Shown: positions 26,281 to 35,830 of the stretch, piece after piece | How the letters are laid out: every line of letters begins with the position of its first letter | Numbering within the stretch: the stretch's first letter is position 1 | Assembly (NCBI GenBank): GCA_018240425.1 | Contig: JAFEFU010000055.1 | Location: 80,439-144,438, forward strand | DNA from: Pseudomonadota bacterium | Lineage (GTDB): Bacteria; Pseudomonadota; Alphaproteobacteria; Rhodobacterales; Rhodobacteraceae | Direction of reading: 5' to 3' | Length of the DNA stretch: 64,000 nt | Made by a program: the position numbers and the translations under genes | Notes under the pieces: generated by a model | The model's database searches: none | Told to the model about the DNA's origin: nothing | What the model saw: the letters and a program-made list of their open reading frames with translations, nothing else

Positions 26281-26382
26281 CTCATGCCCGATCACGGCAC
26301 TTCTGTCAACCCTCGGCCCTTAGGGTTCGCGGATCGTGATAATGTGGCTGCGCGGATTCAAGCCCAGGATCGCGCGCAATTT

Positions 26383-26392
26383 ATTTGCAAAT
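26383..26392. promoter_or_regulatory. Candidate MarR operator before the cyclase gene
   Basis: ATTTGCAAAT is a perfect palindrome in an A/T-rich patch (about 26378-26402) of an otherwise GC-rich gap, overlapping TGCAAATGCA. It lies 126 bases before the cyclase start and could bind the MarR protein at 27350. Confidence 0.4.
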
Positions 26393-26517
26393 GCATCTAT
26401 TCCCGCCTACCGTCCGCGAACCGGCGCGCGCAGGGAGGCGCTCGCCGGTCAACCGACCAAGGGAACGGACGCGGATCGCGCGGGCATCGCCCGTCCGACG
26501 CAGGGAGAGAGGATCAC

Positions 26518-27309
26518 ATGCCGGCACTGGAACTGTTGGGTCAGCTTGCGGGCCTTCTGGCCGCGGGCAAGGTCGAGGTCGTGGATTGTTCGGGCACCCT
26601 CGGCCCCGAGACGCCGATCATCCGCCTGCCCCCGGAACTGGCCCGCGACACGCCCAAGGTCGAGATTCACCGGATCAGCGAATATGACAAGGACGGCCCG
26701 TTCTGGGCCTGGAACTGGCTGAAGCTGGGCGAACATTCCGGCACCCATTTCGACGCGCCCCACCACTGGATCACCGGCAAGGACTATCCCGACGGCTTCA
26801 CCGACACCCTGTCGGTGCAGCGGCTGGTGGCGCCGGTCAATGTCCTCGACTTCTCGAAGGAATGCGCGGCCGACCCGGATTTTCTGCTGACCGTGAAGCA
26901 TGTCGACCAGTGGGAGGCACAGCACGGCCCGATCGGCCGCGGCGAGTGGGTGGTCCTGCGCTCGGACTGGGACAAGCGCGACGCGGACGAGGCCCGCTTT
27001 CTCAACGCCGACGCCACCGGCCCCCACACGCCGGGGCCGACCGCCGAGGCGATCCAGCACCTGATCGCCAAGGGCATCGTCGGCTGGGGCAGCCAGTGCA
27101 TCGGCACCGACGCGGGGCAGGCGGGCGGCATGAACCCGCCCTTTCCGGCCCACAACCTTCTGCACAAGCACAACTGCTTCGGCCTCGCCTCGCTGGCCAA
27201 TCTCGACCGGCTGCCGGCGAAAGGGGCGATCCTGATCGCGGCGCCGCTGAAGATCCGCCAGGGCACCGGCTCGCCGATCCGGGCGCTGGCGCTGGTTCCA
27301 AGGGGGTGA
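26518..27309 (+). CDS. Cyclase-family metal-dependent hydrolase (kynurenine-formamidase superfamily)
   Basis: The 263-residue protein carries the cyclase-family metal motif HxGTHxDxPxH as HSGTHFDAPHH at about 77-87. The family includes kynurenine formamidase (KynB) and isatin hydrolase, which open amide or lactam bonds using zinc or manganese. The flanking sequence (GWGSQCIGTDAGQAGGMNPPFPAHNLL) is of a subgroup commonly annotated only as cyclase family, so formylkynurenine is not assured as substrate. Isatin hydrolase would generate isatinate, also an anthranilate-like compound, which would fit the neighbouring genes; this is inference. The strong AGGGAGAGAGG Shine-Dalgarno fixes ATG 26518. 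It is followed by a MarR gene 40 bases later and is likely first in the operon with iorAB. Confidence 0.8.
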   Translation: MPALELLGQLAGLLAAGKVEVVDCSGTLGPETPIIRLPPELARDTPKVEIHRISEYDKDGPFWAWNWLKLGEHSGTHFDAPHHWITGKDYPDGFTDTLSVQRLVAPVNVLDFSKECAADPDFLLTVKHVDQWEAQHGPIGRGEWVVLRSDWDKRDADEARFLNADATGPHTPGPTAEAIQHLIAKGIVGWGSQCIGTDAGQAGGMNPPFPAHNLLHKHNCFGLASLANLDRLPAKGAILIAAPLKIRQGTGSPIRALALVPRG

Positions 27310-27349
27310 CGGCGGGGATGCGAAGGGCAGGGGTGCGAAGGACGGGGCG

Positions 27350-27829
27350 ATGAACGACGGTGGCACCATCGGCGAACCGCTGCCCGACCTTGCCGAGATC
27401 GGCCTGCCCAACTACCCGCCCTATCTGATGAACCGGATCATGGGGCGCTACAACGCCTCGATCCGCGACGAGATGGCCCGCCTCGGCCTGACCACGCCGA
27501 AGATGCGGGCGCTGGCCGTCCTGTCGGTGATGGACGGGCAGCTGATCGGGCGGCTGGCCGTCCATGCGATCGTCGAACAGTCCACCCTGTCGCGGGCGCT
27601 CGATGCGTTGCAGGCCGAGGGGCTGGTCCGGCGCGAGACTGACGCCGGCGACAGCCGCGCGACGCGCATCTGGATCACGAAGGCCGGGCGCGCCGCCTTC
27701 GCGACCCTCTGGCCGCACATGGCCGAGGCCTACCAGGCCATGTTCCGCGGCATCGGCGAGGCGGAACGGCAGGTCTTCGTCGCCACCTTGCAGAAGATCC
27801 ACGCCAACATCCGCAAGCACGATTTCTGA
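27350..27829 (+). CDS. MarR-family transcriptional regulator
   Basis: A 159-residue winged-helix protein. The recognition region reads LIGRLAVHAIVEQSTLSRALDALQAEGLVRRETDAGDSRATRIWIT, at about 63-108, a standard MarR DNA-binding helix and wing (DSRATRI). Dimerisation helices flank it at both ends. MarR proteins in aromatic-acid clusters usually repress until a CoA thioester or aromatic acid binds. Candidate operators are 26383-26392 and 32727-32742. It lies 6 bases upstream of iorA, so it is co-transcribed with the oxidoreductase. Confidence 0.88.
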   Translation: MNDGGTIGEPLPDLAEIGLPNYPPYLMNRIMGRYNASIRDEMARLGLTTPKMRALAVLSVMDGQLIGRLAVHAIVEQSTLSRALDALQAEGLVRRETDAGDSRATRIWITKAGRAAFATLWPHMAEAYQAMFRGIGEAERQVFVATLQKIHANIRKHDF

Positions 27830-27835
27830 GGTCAC

Positions 27836-29986
27836 ATGGCAGAACGGTCATTCAAGGCAGAGGTCGAGGATCTGAGGCTGGGGGCGGGCCGGACCTTCAC
27901 CGGCGAGGGCATCCTCGCCCTCACCAAGGCGCTTCTGGAAAACGGCGTGGGTTACGTCGGCGGCTACCAGGGCGCGCCGATCAGCCACCTGATGGACGTG
28001 CTGGCCGACGCCCAGGATCTGATGGCCGAGCTGGGCGTGCGCTTCGAGGCCAATGCGTCCGAGGCGGCGGCGGCGGCGATGCTGGCGGCCTCGGTCCATT
28101 ACCCGATCCGGGGCGCGGTGACGTTCAAGGGATCGGTCGGCGTCAATGTCGCCTCGGATGCCCTTGCAAACCTTGCATCTTCCGGCGTAACCGGGGGCGC
28201 GCTGGTGATCGTCGGCGAGGATTACGGCGAAGGCTCCAGCATCATGCAGGAGCGCAGCCACGCCTTCGCGATGAAGTCGCAGTTCTGGCTTCTGGACCCG
28301 CGTCCGAACCTGCCCTCGATCGTCAAGGCGGTGGGCGACGGGTTCGACTTGTCCGAGGCCACCAACAGCCCGGTCATGCTGATGGTGCGCATCCGGTCGT
28401 GCCATGTGACCGGAACATTCGAATGCAAGGACAACAGGCGCCCGCAACTGTCGGTCACAGAAGCACTTTCCTCGCCAAGACGCGACTTCTCGCGCGTGGT
28501 CCTGCCGCCGATGTCCTATGCGCACGAGCAGGACAAGATCAGGAACCGCTGGCCGGCGGCGCAGAAATTCATCGCCGAGCGCCATCTGAACGAGGTGTTC
28601 GGACCGAAGGGCGCCAGGGTCGGCATCGTCCTGCAGGGCGGCATGTACAATGGCGTCATCCGTGCGCTGCAAAGGCTGGGGCTGGCCGATCTCTATGGCG
28701 ACACCGAGATTCCGCTCTATGTGATGAACGTCACCTATCCTGTTGTCGAGAAAGAGTTCATCGCCTTCTGCGAAGGCAAGGATTCGCTTCTGGTGGTCGA
28801 GGAAGGCCAGCCCGAGTTCATCGAACAGGGACTCGCGGCGGTGATCCTGCGCGCCGGGCTGGGGGTCAGGCTTCATGGCAAGGGGCTTCTGCCGATGGCC
28901 GGCGAATATACCGGGCAGGTGATGCTCGACGGGGTCACCGCCTTTCTCAGGTCCGCGGCGCCCGGGATGCTGGCGGGCCGGGTGCGCGCCCCGAACGAGG
29001 ATGCACCGCAGATCCCCGACCTGTCGAAGGTCGTGCCGATCCGCCCGCCCGGCTTCTGCACCGGCTGTCCCGAACGCCCGATCTTCGCGGCGCTGAAGCT
29101 GGTCGAGCGGGAACTGGGCCGCCACCAGATCACCGCCGACATCGGCTGCCACCTGTTCGCCACCCTGCCGCCGTTCGAGATCGGCGGCTCGACGATGGGC
29201 TACGGACTCGGGCCGGCCTCGAACGCGGCCTTCGACGGCGGGGGCGAGCGGCGGCCCCTGTCGATCATCGGCGACGGCGGATTCTGGCACAACGGGCTCG
29301 CCACCTCGATCGGCAACATGGTGTTCAACAGGTCCGACGGCGTGGTCGTGGTGGTGGACAACTTCTATTCCGCCGCGACCGGCGGGCAGGACGTGATGTC
29401 CTCGCGCGCCGAGAATGCCACCAAGGCGACGAAGAACCCCATCGCCCGCGCCGTGCAGGGGATCGGGGTCAACTGGGTGCGCCAGATCGACCGGACCTAT
29501 GACGTGGGCCGGATGCGCGACGTCCTGCGCGAGGCGCTGACCACGCCGGAAAAGGGGCCGAAGGTCATTGTCGCCTCGTCGGAATGCATGCTGAACCGCC
29601 AGCGCCGCGAAAAACCGCTGGCCCGGCAGGCGATCCGCGAGGGCCGCCGGGTCGAGGCGCCGCGCTTTGGCGTCGACGAGGCGATCTGCACCGGCGATCA
29701 TGCCTGCATCCGCCTGTCGGGCTGCCCCTCGCTGGGGCTGAAGCGGCTGGACGATCCCCTGCGCGACGATCCGGTGGCCCACATCGACCAAAGCTGCGTC
29801 GGCTGCGGCAACTGCGGCGAGGTCGCGGATGCCGCGATCCTCTGCCCTTCGTTCTACCGGGCCGACGTGATCCACAACCCCGGCCCCTTCGAACGGTGGC
29901 GGGCGCGGCTCGCAGCGCGGCTGACCGGCTGGCTGATGGCGCGCCGCGCCGCACGGCGGCTGGCGTTCGACGGGGGTCGCCCATGA
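27836..29986 (+). CDS. iorA: Indolepyruvate:ferredoxin oxidoreductase-type alpha subunit
   Basis: This large subunit of a thiamine-diphosphate 2-oxoacid:ferredoxin oxidoreductase would convert an aryl-pyruvate to the aryl-acetyl-CoA with reduced ferredoxin. The 716-residue protein has the N-terminal pyrimidine-binding domain (GGYQGAPISHLMDVL), the core domain and the TPP/Mg pyrophosphate domain (GDGGFWHNGLATSIGN ending near VDNFY). A C-terminal iron-sulfur region follows, with CTGDHACIRLSGC and CVGCGNCGEVADAAILCP. The first cluster motif lacks the classic CxxCxxC spacing, a feature I associate with the aryl-pyruvate branch that pairs with DUF6537 beta subunits. Its stop overlaps the start of iorB (ATGA). 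Confidence 0.88.
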   Translation: MAERSFKAEVEDLRLGAGRTFTGEGILALTKALLENGVGYVGGYQGAPISHLMDVLADAQDLMAELGVRFEANASEAAAAAMLAASVHYPIRGAVTFKGSVGVNVASDALANLASSGVTGGALVIVGEDYGEGSSIMQERSHAFAMKSQFWLLDPRPNLPSIVKAVGDGFDLSEATNSPVMLMVRIRSCHVTGTFECKDNRRPQLSVTEALSSPRRDFSRVVLPPMSYAHEQDKIRNRWPAAQKFIAERHLNEVFGPKGARVGIVLQGGMYNGVIRALQRLGLADLYGDTEIPLYVMNVTYPVVEKEFIAFCEGKDSLLVVEEGQPEFIEQGLAAVILRAGLGVRLHGKGLLPMAGEYTGQVMLDGVTAFLRSAAPGMLAGRVRAPNEDAPQIPDLSKVVPIRPPGFCTGCPERPIFAALKLVERELGRHQITADIGCHLFATLPPFEIGGSTMGYGLGPASNAAFDGGGERRPLSIIGDGGFWHNGLATSIGNMVFNRSDGVVVVVDNFYSAATGGQDVMSSRAENATKATKNPIARAVQGIGVNWVRQIDRTYDVGRMRDVLREALTTPEKGPKVIVASSECMLNRQRREKPLARQAIREGRRVEAPRFGVDEAICTGDHACIRLSGCPSLGLKRLDDPLRDDPVAHIDQSCVGCGNCGEVADAAILCPSFYRADVIHNPGPFERWRARLAARLTGWLMARRAARRLAFDGGRP

Positions 29987-31539
29987 CGCTCCACGAAGAC
30001 CTGGCGCCGCGCGCGCCCGATCCGGCACTCGGCGGGATCATCAAGCTGGCGGTGATGGCGGTCGGCGGGCAGGGTGGCGGAGTCCTTGCCGGCTGGATCG
30101 AAAGCGTGGGCCGGGCGGGCGGTTACGCCGTGCAGGCGACCTCGGTCGCGGGCGTCGCGCAGCGGACCGGGGCCACGATCTATTACATCGAGATGGCTCC
30201 CCGGCCGGCGCCCACGACCGGCCGCCAGCCGGTCTTTTCGCTGATGCCCTCGGCGGGCGACGTGGACATCCTGGTGGCCGCCGAGATGATGGAGGCGGGC
30301 CGGGCGATCCTGCGCGGCTTCGTCACCCCCGACCGCACCACGCTGATCGCCTCGACCCACCGGGCGCTGGCGGTGTCGGAAAAGACCGTGCCCGGCGACG
30401 GGATCGCCTCGTCCGAGGAGGTGCGGGCGGCGATCGGGGTGGCGGCGCGGCGGGCGATCCTGTTCGACATGGACCGGCTGGCGATCGATCATGGCTCGGT
30501 CATCTCGGCCAGCCTCTTCGGGGCGCTGGCCGGGTCGGGGGCGCTGCCCTTCGCGCGTCCGGCCTTCAGGGCCGCGGTGGCGGCGGGCGGCAAGGGGGCC
30601 GAGGCCTCGCTTGCCGCGTTCGAGGCGGCGGCGGACATGGCCGAAGGCGGCGGCGATGCCCCGCAGGCCGCGTCCGACCCGGTGTCGTCGGCGGCGATCA
30701 CCGGCCCCGCGCGGCTGCTGCGCGATTGGCTGAGGTTGTCGGACCGCATCGCGGCCCTGCCCGAGCCGGTGCGCGCGATGGCCGGGGCGGGGCTGCGCAA
30801 GGTCGTCGATTTCCAGGACTGCGCCTATGGCGGGCTCTACCTCGACCGGCTGGAGAGGGTGCTGGCCGCCGACCGGCCCGGCGCGGAGTGGGAGCTGACG
30901 CGCGAGGCGGCCAAGCACATCGCCAACGCGATGGCCTATGACGATGTGATCCGTGTCGCCGACCTCAAGACAAGGGCCGCGCGCATGGTCCGCATCGGGG
31001 GCGAGATGGGGGCGGGCGAGGGGCGGATTCTGGCGCTGACCGAGTTCTTCCATCCTCGCGCCGACGAGATCGTGGGGATGCTGCCGGCGCGGATGGGCGC
31101 GCGCTGGCGGGCGGACCCGGCGCGCATGGCCTGGCTTGACCGCTGGTTCGGCAAGGGCCGCCGCATCCGCAGCGACCGCGTCCTGCCCTTCCTGATCCTG
31201 TGGCTGGCGGGCGGGCTGCGCGGCTGGCGGGTGCACACGTTGCGCCACGCCGACGAGACCGCCCATCTGGAGGGCTGGCTCTCCGAGGTTCTGGCTGTCG
31301 CCGGCGACGATCCGGCGCTCGCCGCCGAGATGATCCGCTGCCGGCGGCTGATCAAGGGTTATTCCGACACCCATGCGCGCGGCCTGTCGAAGTTCGACCG
31401 GGTGATGGAGGGCGCGCGTCTCCTGCGCGGGCGGGCCGATGCCGCCGACTGGACCCGCCGCCTGCGCGAGGCGGCGCTGATGGACGAAGAGGGCAAGGCG
31501 CTGGAGGGCGCGCTGGCGACGGTGCGGTCGTTCCTGTGA
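29983..31539 (+). CDS. iorB: Indolepyruvate oxidoreductase-type beta subunit with DUF6537 extension
   Basis: The 518-residue protein combines the gamma/beta domain of pyruvate:ferredoxin oxidoreductases (about 15-205, beginning LAVMAVGGQGGGVLAGWI and containing SVAGVAQRTGATIYYIEM) with a helical C-terminal region of about 300 residues, the DUF6537 domain of this subfamily. Archaeal IorB lacks the extension. With the alpha subunit it forms the oxidoreductase. ATG 29983 overlaps the iorA stop; a longer upstream frame would overlap iorA by 400 bases and is not credible. It ends 7 bases from the convergent hydroxyacyl-CoA dehydrogenase. The physiological 2-oxoacid is not known. Confidence 0.87.
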   Translation: MTLHEDLAPRAPDPALGGIIKLAVMAVGGQGGGVLAGWIESVGRAGGYAVQATSVAGVAQRTGATIYYIEMAPRPAPTTGRQPVFSLMPSAGDVDILVAAEMMEAGRAILRGFVTPDRTTLIASTHRALAVSEKTVPGDGIASSEEVRAAIGVAARRAILFDMDRLAIDHGSVISASLFGALAGSGALPFARPAFRAAVAAGGKGAEASLAAFEAAADMAEGGGDAPQAASDPVSSAAITGPARLLRDWLRLSDRIAALPEPVRAMAGAGLRKVVDFQDCAYGGLYLDRLERVLAADRPGAEWELTREAAKHIANAMAYDDVIRVADLKTRAARMVRIGGEMGAGEGRILALTEFFHPRADEIVGMLPARMGARWRADPARMAWLDRWFGKGRRIRSDRVLPFLILWLAGGLRGWRVHTLRHADETAHLEGWLSEVLAVAGDDPALAAEMIRCRRLIKGYSDTHARGLSKFDRVMEGARLLRGRADAADWTRRLREAALMDEEGKALEGALATVRSFL

Positions 31540-31546
31540 GTGCCGG

Positions 31547-32668
31547 TCAGGCCAGCGCGGCGAGGGCCGGGCTGACCTCGTAGCGGCCGCGCAGCGCGGG
31601 CGGCGCGGCCGCGGCGAGACGCGCGAGCTCCGCCCTGACCGCGTCAAGGCCAAGAATCCGTGCGCTTTCAATGGGTCCGCGCGGGAAGTTCAGGCCGAGC
31701 TTCAAGGCCAGGTCGATGGCGCCCTCGGACGCCGCGCCCTCGGCCAGCAGGCTTGCCGCCTCGTTGGCGAGCGTGGCCTCGATCCGCAGCCGGATGGCCG
31801 TGGCGTCGGCGGGCGCGGGGCCGGGGGCGCCGGGGAAAAGGAAACCCTGCCCCGACTTGCGGCCAAGCGCGCCGCGCGCCACCTGGGCCCTGAGCGCGGC
31901 GAAGACGTGATAGCGCGGATGTCCGCCCATGCCGCGCGACAGCCCTTCGGTCGCGGCAAGGTTCACGTCGGCGCCGATCAGGTCGATCAGCGCGAAGGGC
32001 CCCATCCGGTAGCCCGCCGCCAGCATCGCCGCGTCGATGTCGCCGGGGCTGCGGCCCTCTTCCAGCATCGCCAGCGCCTCGCCGTAATAGGGTCGGGCGC
32101 AGCGGTTGACGATGAAGCCCGGCCGGTCGGCGCAGCCGATCACCTCCTTGCCGGCGCGTTCGGTGAGCGCGCGGGCACGGGCCAGCGCCGCGGGCGCCGA
32201 GCCGGGGTGCGCGACCAGTTCAACAAGGCGCATCACCGGGGCGGGATTGAAGAAATGCAGGCCCACCAGCATCGCCGGGCGGCGCAGCCCTTCGGCCAGG
32301 GCCGCGACCGGCAGGGCCGATGTGTTGGTGGCCAGCACCGTCTCTGGCCCCGCTGCCTCCTCGATCCCGGCCAGCAGCCGGCGCTTGACCGCCAGATCCT
32401 CGACCACCGCCTCGATCACCAGATCGGCCCGGGCGATCCCGGCTGGCGCGGCGGCGACCGAAATGTTGGCCAGCATCGCCTCCAGCGCCTCGGGCGCCAG
32501 CTTGCCCGCCGCCACCCGTGGCTCCAGCGCGGCTCGGATGCGCGCGACCGCGCTGTCACGGGCGGCGGGCTGGGCGTCGGTGGCCAGAACCCGGAAGCCC
32601 GCCTGGGCGTAAAGCTGGGCGATGCCCAGCCCCATCGTCCCCAGCCCCGCTATCCCGATCCGTTCCAT
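31547..32668 (-). CDS. 3-hydroxyacyl-CoA dehydrogenase
   Basis: An NAD-dependent enzyme of the beta-oxidation type. The 373-residue protein starts with the Rossmann motif [20 protein letters not shown]. It has [14 protein letters not shown], the signature [11 protein letters not shown], and [13 protein letters not shown] with the catalytic histidine at about residue 137. A duplicated C-terminal helical domain makes it longer than the 280-residue short form, like PaaH/PaaC of phenylacetate degradation. It is transcribed toward iorB, away from the aminobenzoyl-CoA operon, with which it shares a 139-base control region containing a 16-bp palindrome. Likely role: oxidation of a hydroxyacyl-CoA intermediate of the same pathway. 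Confidence 0.9.
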   Translation of the reverse strand: MERIGIAGLGTMGLGIAQLYAQAGFRVLATDAQPAARDSAVARIRAALEPRVAAGKLAPEALEAMLANISVAAAPAGIARADLVIEAVVEDLAVKRRLLAGIEEAAGPETVLATNTSALPVAALAEGLRRPAMLVGLHFFNPAPVMRLVELVAHPGSAPAALARARALTERAGKEVIGCADRPGFIVNRCARPYYGEALAMLEEGRSPGDIDAAMLAAGYRMGPFALIDLIGADVNLAATEGLSRGMGGHPRYHVFAALRAQVARGALGRKSGQGFLFPGAPGPAPADATAIRLRIEATLANEAASLLAEGAASEGAIDLALKLGLNFPRGPIESARILGLDAVRAELARLAAAAPPALRGRYEVSPALAALA

Positions 32669-32726
32669 CCGATCCTCCGGCTTGCCGGGCCATCATCGGA
32701 CGGCGGCGCCAGAATTCAAGCGGGAA

Positions 32727-32742
32727 ATTTCAAGCTTGAAAT
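32727..32742. promoter_or_regulatory. MarR-type operator in the divergent control region
   Basis: ATTTCAAGCTTGAAAT is a perfect 16-bp palindrome between the dehydrogenase gene and the monooxygenase/reductase gene. Its right half contains TTGAAA (32736-32741), usable as the -35 element for the plus-strand operon, so a bound regulator would block RNA polymerase. A degenerate second copy (AATTCAAGCGGGAAATT) lies directly upstream at 32713-32729. Confidence 0.65.
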
Positions 32743-32807
32743 ACTTCCGGGGCAATGGCAGGCTCTGGGGCAGGCTGATCCCCGCGGTCGGCCGGGATGG
32801 AGGCGCG

Positions 32808-35093
32808 ATGAAGATTCTCTGCCTGGGCGGCGGCCCTGCCGGCCTCTATTTCGCCATCTCGATGAAGCTGCGCGACCCTTCGCACCGGATCACCGTCATC
32901 GAGCGCAACCGCGCCAACGACACGTTCGGCTGGGGCGTGGTGCTGTCGGACGAGGCGCTCGGCCGGATGCAGAGGAACGATCCGGTCTCGACCGAGGCGA
33001 TCCGCAGCCATTTCGCCTATTGGGACGACATTGCCGTGGTCCATGACGGGCACCGCACCGTGTCGGGCGGGCATGGATTCGCCGGGATCGGGCGCAGGCA
33101 GATGCTGATCCTCTTGCAGGCGCGGGCGCGCGAGCTGGGCGTCGATCTGCGCTTCGAGACCGAGTTCCGCTCGGCCGCGGACTACCGCAAGGACTACGAT
33201 CTGGTGGTGGCCGCCGACGGGATCAATTCGGTCGTGCGGCGCGAATACGCGGATGTCTTCCGCCCCGACATCGACACGCGCAAGTGCAAGTTCGTCTGGC
33301 TGGGGACGCACCAGAAGTTCGACGACGCCTTCACCTTCATCTTCGAGAAGACCGAACATGGCTGGGTCTGGGCGCATGTCTACCAGTTCGACGCCGACAC
33401 CGCGACCTTCATCGTCGAATGCCTGCCCGCGACCTGGGACCGCTGGGGCTTCGAGGCGATGACCAAGGAGGAGACGGTCGAGACCTGCCGCAGGATCTTC
33501 GCGCGTCACCTTGGCGGCCATGATCTGATGTCGAACGCCGCCCACCTGCGCGGCTCGGCGGTGTGGATGCAGTTCCCGAGGGTGATCTGCGAAAGGTGGT
33601 ATGACGGCAATGTGGTCCTGATGGGCGACGCGGCGGCGACCGGGCATTTCTCGATCGGCTCGGGCTCGCGGCTCGCGTTCGACAGCGCCATCGCGCTGGC
33701 CGACTATCTGCACAGCGAGCCGACGATGGAAGAGGCCTTCGCCCGCTATCAGGACGAGCGGCGGGTGGAGGTGCTGCGGTTGCAGTCGGCGGCGAGGAAC
33801 AGCCTCGAATGGTTCGAGGAGGTCGAGCGCTATCTCGACATGCCGCCCCTCCAGTTCGCCTATTCGCTCCTGACCCGCAGCCAGCGGATCAGCCACGAGA
33901 ACCTGCGCCTGCGCGATCCGGCCTGGCTGCGCGCCGCCGAGGACGCCTTTGCCGAGGCCGCGGGCGGGCAAGGGGGCAGGGCGCCGATGTTCGCCCCCTT
34001 CCGGCTGCGCGGGATGACGCTTGCCAACCGCATCGTGGTCTCTCCGATGGCGCAATACCGCGCGGTCGAAGGCTGTCCGACCGACTGGCATTTCGTCCAC
34101 CTGGCCGAACGCGCCAAGGGCGGCGCCGGGCTGGTCTACACCGAGATGGCCTGCGTTTCGCCCGAAGGGCGGATCACCCCCGGCTGCCCCGGCCTCTATG
34201 CGCCCGGCCACGAGGCCGCCTGGCGCCGGATCGTCGATTTCGTCCATGCCGAGACGGCGGCGAAGATCTGCTGCCAGATCGGCCACGCCGGGCGCAAGGC
34301 CTCGGTCCAGGTGCCGTGGGAGAAGGACGAGATGCCGCTGGAAGCGGGCGGGTGGGAGATCATGGCGCCCTCGGCCCTTCCCTGGTCGCCCGCCCATGCC
34401 GTCCCGCGCGAGATGACCCGCGCCGACATGGACCTGGTGCGCGACCAGTTCGCCGCGGGCGCGCGGATGGCCGAGCGCGCCGGGTTCGACATGATCGAGC
34501 TTCACGCCGCCCACGGTTATCTGATCTCGGGCTTCATCTCGCCGCTGTCGAACCGGCGCGGCGACGCATATGGCGGTTCGCTGGAGAACCGGATGCGCTA
34601 TCCGCTCGAGGTGTTCGCCGCCATGCGCGCCGCCTGGCCGGCGGACAAGCCCATGTCGGTGCGCATCTCGGCCAACGACTGGGTGGGCGCGGCGGGCGTC
34701 ACCCCAGAGGAGGCGGTGGCGATCGCGCGCGCCTTCCGCGCCGCCGGGGCCGACATCATCGACGTGTCCGCCGGTCAGACCTCGACCGAGGCGCGCCCCG
34801 TCTATGGCCGCATGTTCCAGACCCCCTTCTCGGACCGCATCCGCAACGAGGCCGGCATCGCCACGATGGCGGTGGGCAACATCACCGAGGCCGATCAGGC
34901 GAACTCGATCCTGCTCGCAGGCCGCGCCGATCTGGTCTGCCTTGCCCGCCCGCATCTCTCCGATCCCTACTGGACCCTGCACGCCGCGATCGAACTGGAC
35001 GACGGCGCGACCACATGGCCCTTGCCCTACCTGCGCGGACGCGACCAGGCGCGGCGCCTGCGCGAGCGCCAGCAGGAGGCGATAAGGGCATGA
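32808..35093 (+). CDS. abmA: 2-aminobenzoyl-CoA monooxygenase/reductase (FAD hydroxylase fused to OYE-type reductase)
   Basis: The 761-residue protein is a fusion. Residues 1 to about 385 are a single-component FAD aromatic hydroxylase ([16 protein letters not shown] at 3-18; the second FAD motif [14 protein letters not shown]). About 390-761 are an Old-Yellow-Enzyme-type FMN reductase ([45 protein letters not shown]). This two-domain layout is that of 2-aminobenzoyl-CoA monooxygenase/reductase of Azoarcus evansii, which hydroxylates and partly reduces the ring of anthraniloyl-CoA. Automatic pipelines often call it salicylyl-CoA 5-hydroxylase/oxidoreductase; the adjacent ligase and RidA favour the amino substrate. 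ATG 32808 follows GGAGG. Its stop overlaps the next start (ATGA). Confidence 0.88.
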   Translation: MKILCLGGGPAGLYFAISMKLRDPSHRITVIERNRANDTFGWGVVLSDEALGRMQRNDPVSTEAIRSHFAYWDDIAVVHDGHRTVSGGHGFAGIGRRQMLILLQARARELGVDLRFETEFRSAADYRKDYDLVVAADGINSVVRREYADVFRPDIDTRKCKFVWLGTHQKFDDAFTFIFEKTEHGWVWAHVYQFDADTATFIVECLPATWDRWGFEAMTKEETVETCRRIFARHLGGHDLMSNAAHLRGSAVWMQFPRVICERWYDGNVVLMGDAAATGHFSIGSGSRLAFDSAIALADYLHSEPTMEEAFARYQDERRVEVLRLQSAARNSLEWFEEVERYLDMPPLQFAYSLLTRSQRISHENLRLRDPAWLRAAEDAFAEAAGGQGGRAPMFAPFRLRGMTLANRIVVSPMAQYRAVEGCPTDWHFVHLAERAKGGAGLVYTEMACVSPEGRITPGCPGLYAPGHEAAWRRIVDFVHAETAAKICCQIGHAGRKASVQVPWEKDEMPLEAGGWEIMAPSALPWSPAHAVPREMTRADMDLVRDQFAAGARMAERAGFDMIELHAAHGYLISGFISPLSNRRGDAYGGSLENRMRYPLEVFAAMRAAWPADKPMSVRISANDWVGAAGVTPEEAVAIARAFRAAGADIIDVSAGQTSTEARPVYGRMFQTPFSDRIRNEAGIATMAVGNITEADQANSILLAGRADLVCLARPHLSDPYWTLHAAIELDDGATTWPLPYLRGRDQARRLRERQQEAIRA

Positions 35094-35830
35094 CGCTGGC
35101 CGGGAAGAGGGTGCTGATCACCGGAGGCGGCTCGGGCGCCGGCGCCGACCTCGCGCTCGGTTTCGCGGGGGCCGGGGCAGAGGTGGTGGTGACCGGGCGC
35201 CGCCTCGACGCGCTGCGGACGGTGGCGGCACGCAACCCCGGCATCCGCGCTGTCCGGGGCGACGTGGCCGACGAGGCGGACGTGCGCCGCATGTTCGCCG
35301 AGGCTGGCGCCTGCGACATCGTCATCGCCAATGCCGGGCAGGCCGACAGCGGGGTGATGGCGAAGACCACGCTTGACCAGTGGAACAGGATGATCGCCGT
35401 CAACCTGACCGGGGTGTTCCTGACGCTGCGCGAGGGGCTGAACCAGATGGAGGGGTGGGGGCGGCTCATCGCCATCGCCTCGACCGCGGGGCTGAAGGGC
35501 TATGCCAAGGTCGTGCCCTATGCCGCGGCCAAGCATGGGGTGGTCGGGCTGACCCGCTCGCTCGCGCTCGAGATCGCGCGGCGACCGGTGACGGTGAACG
35601 CGATCTGCCCGGGGTTCCTCGACACGCCGATGACCGACCATTCGGTCGCGGTGATTTCCCAGAAGACCGGCCGCAGCCCGGCCGAGGCGCGGGCGGCGCT
35701 GGAGGGGGTGAACCCGCAGCACCGGCTGATCGCGCCGGCCGAGGTCACGGCGGCGGCGCTCTGGCTGTGCGGGCCGGGGTCCGGGGGGGTGAACGGCCAG
35801 GCCATCGCGATTTCGGGGGGCGAGGTGTGA
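35090..35830 (+). CDS. SDR-family dehydrogenase of the aminobenzoyl-CoA cluster
   Basis: A 246-residue short-chain dehydrogenase/reductase. The cofactor motif is [14 protein letters not shown] (about 12-25); NAG is in VIANAGQ. The catalytic Ser lies in AIASTAG, with YAAAK at about 146-150 giving Tyr and Lys. It ends AISGGEV. It is translationally coupled to the monooxygenase/reductase by an ATGA overlap and to the following MarR gene by GTGA. Likely job: oxidise a hydroxyl or reduce a ring ketone (for example of the 5-oxo-cyclohexene-carboxyl-CoA product), which is inferred from position. Confidence 0.88.
   Translation: MTLAGKRVLITGGGSGAGADLALGFAGAGAEVVVTGRRLDALRTVAARNPGIRAVRGDVADEADVRRMFAEAGACDIVIANAGQADSGVMAKTTLDQWNRMIAVNLTGVFLTLREGLNQMEGWGRLIAIASTAGLKGYAKVVPYAAAKHGVVGLTRSLALEIARRPVTVNAICPGFLDTPMTDHSVAVISQKTGRSPAEARAALEGVNPQHRLIAPAEVTAAALWLCGPGSGGVNGQAIAISGGEV

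Noticed and set aside
26518..27309. Naming the cyclase gene kynB
   Set aside because: The metal motif is shared by the whole superfamily, no kynureninase or tryptophan dioxygenase gene is in the window, and the flanking sequence is of a generic cyclase subgroup.
27848..30028. Long minus-strand frame opposite iorA
   Set aside because: Arg/Ala/His-rich peptide without domains; the plus strand encodes an intact TPP/iron-sulfur enzyme.
32808..35093. Salicylyl-CoA 5-hydroxylase as the function of the fused monooxygenase
   Set aside because: That enzyme lacks the fused OYE-type reductase. The fusion plus the aminobenzoate-type ligase and RidA point to 2-aminobenzoyl-CoA.
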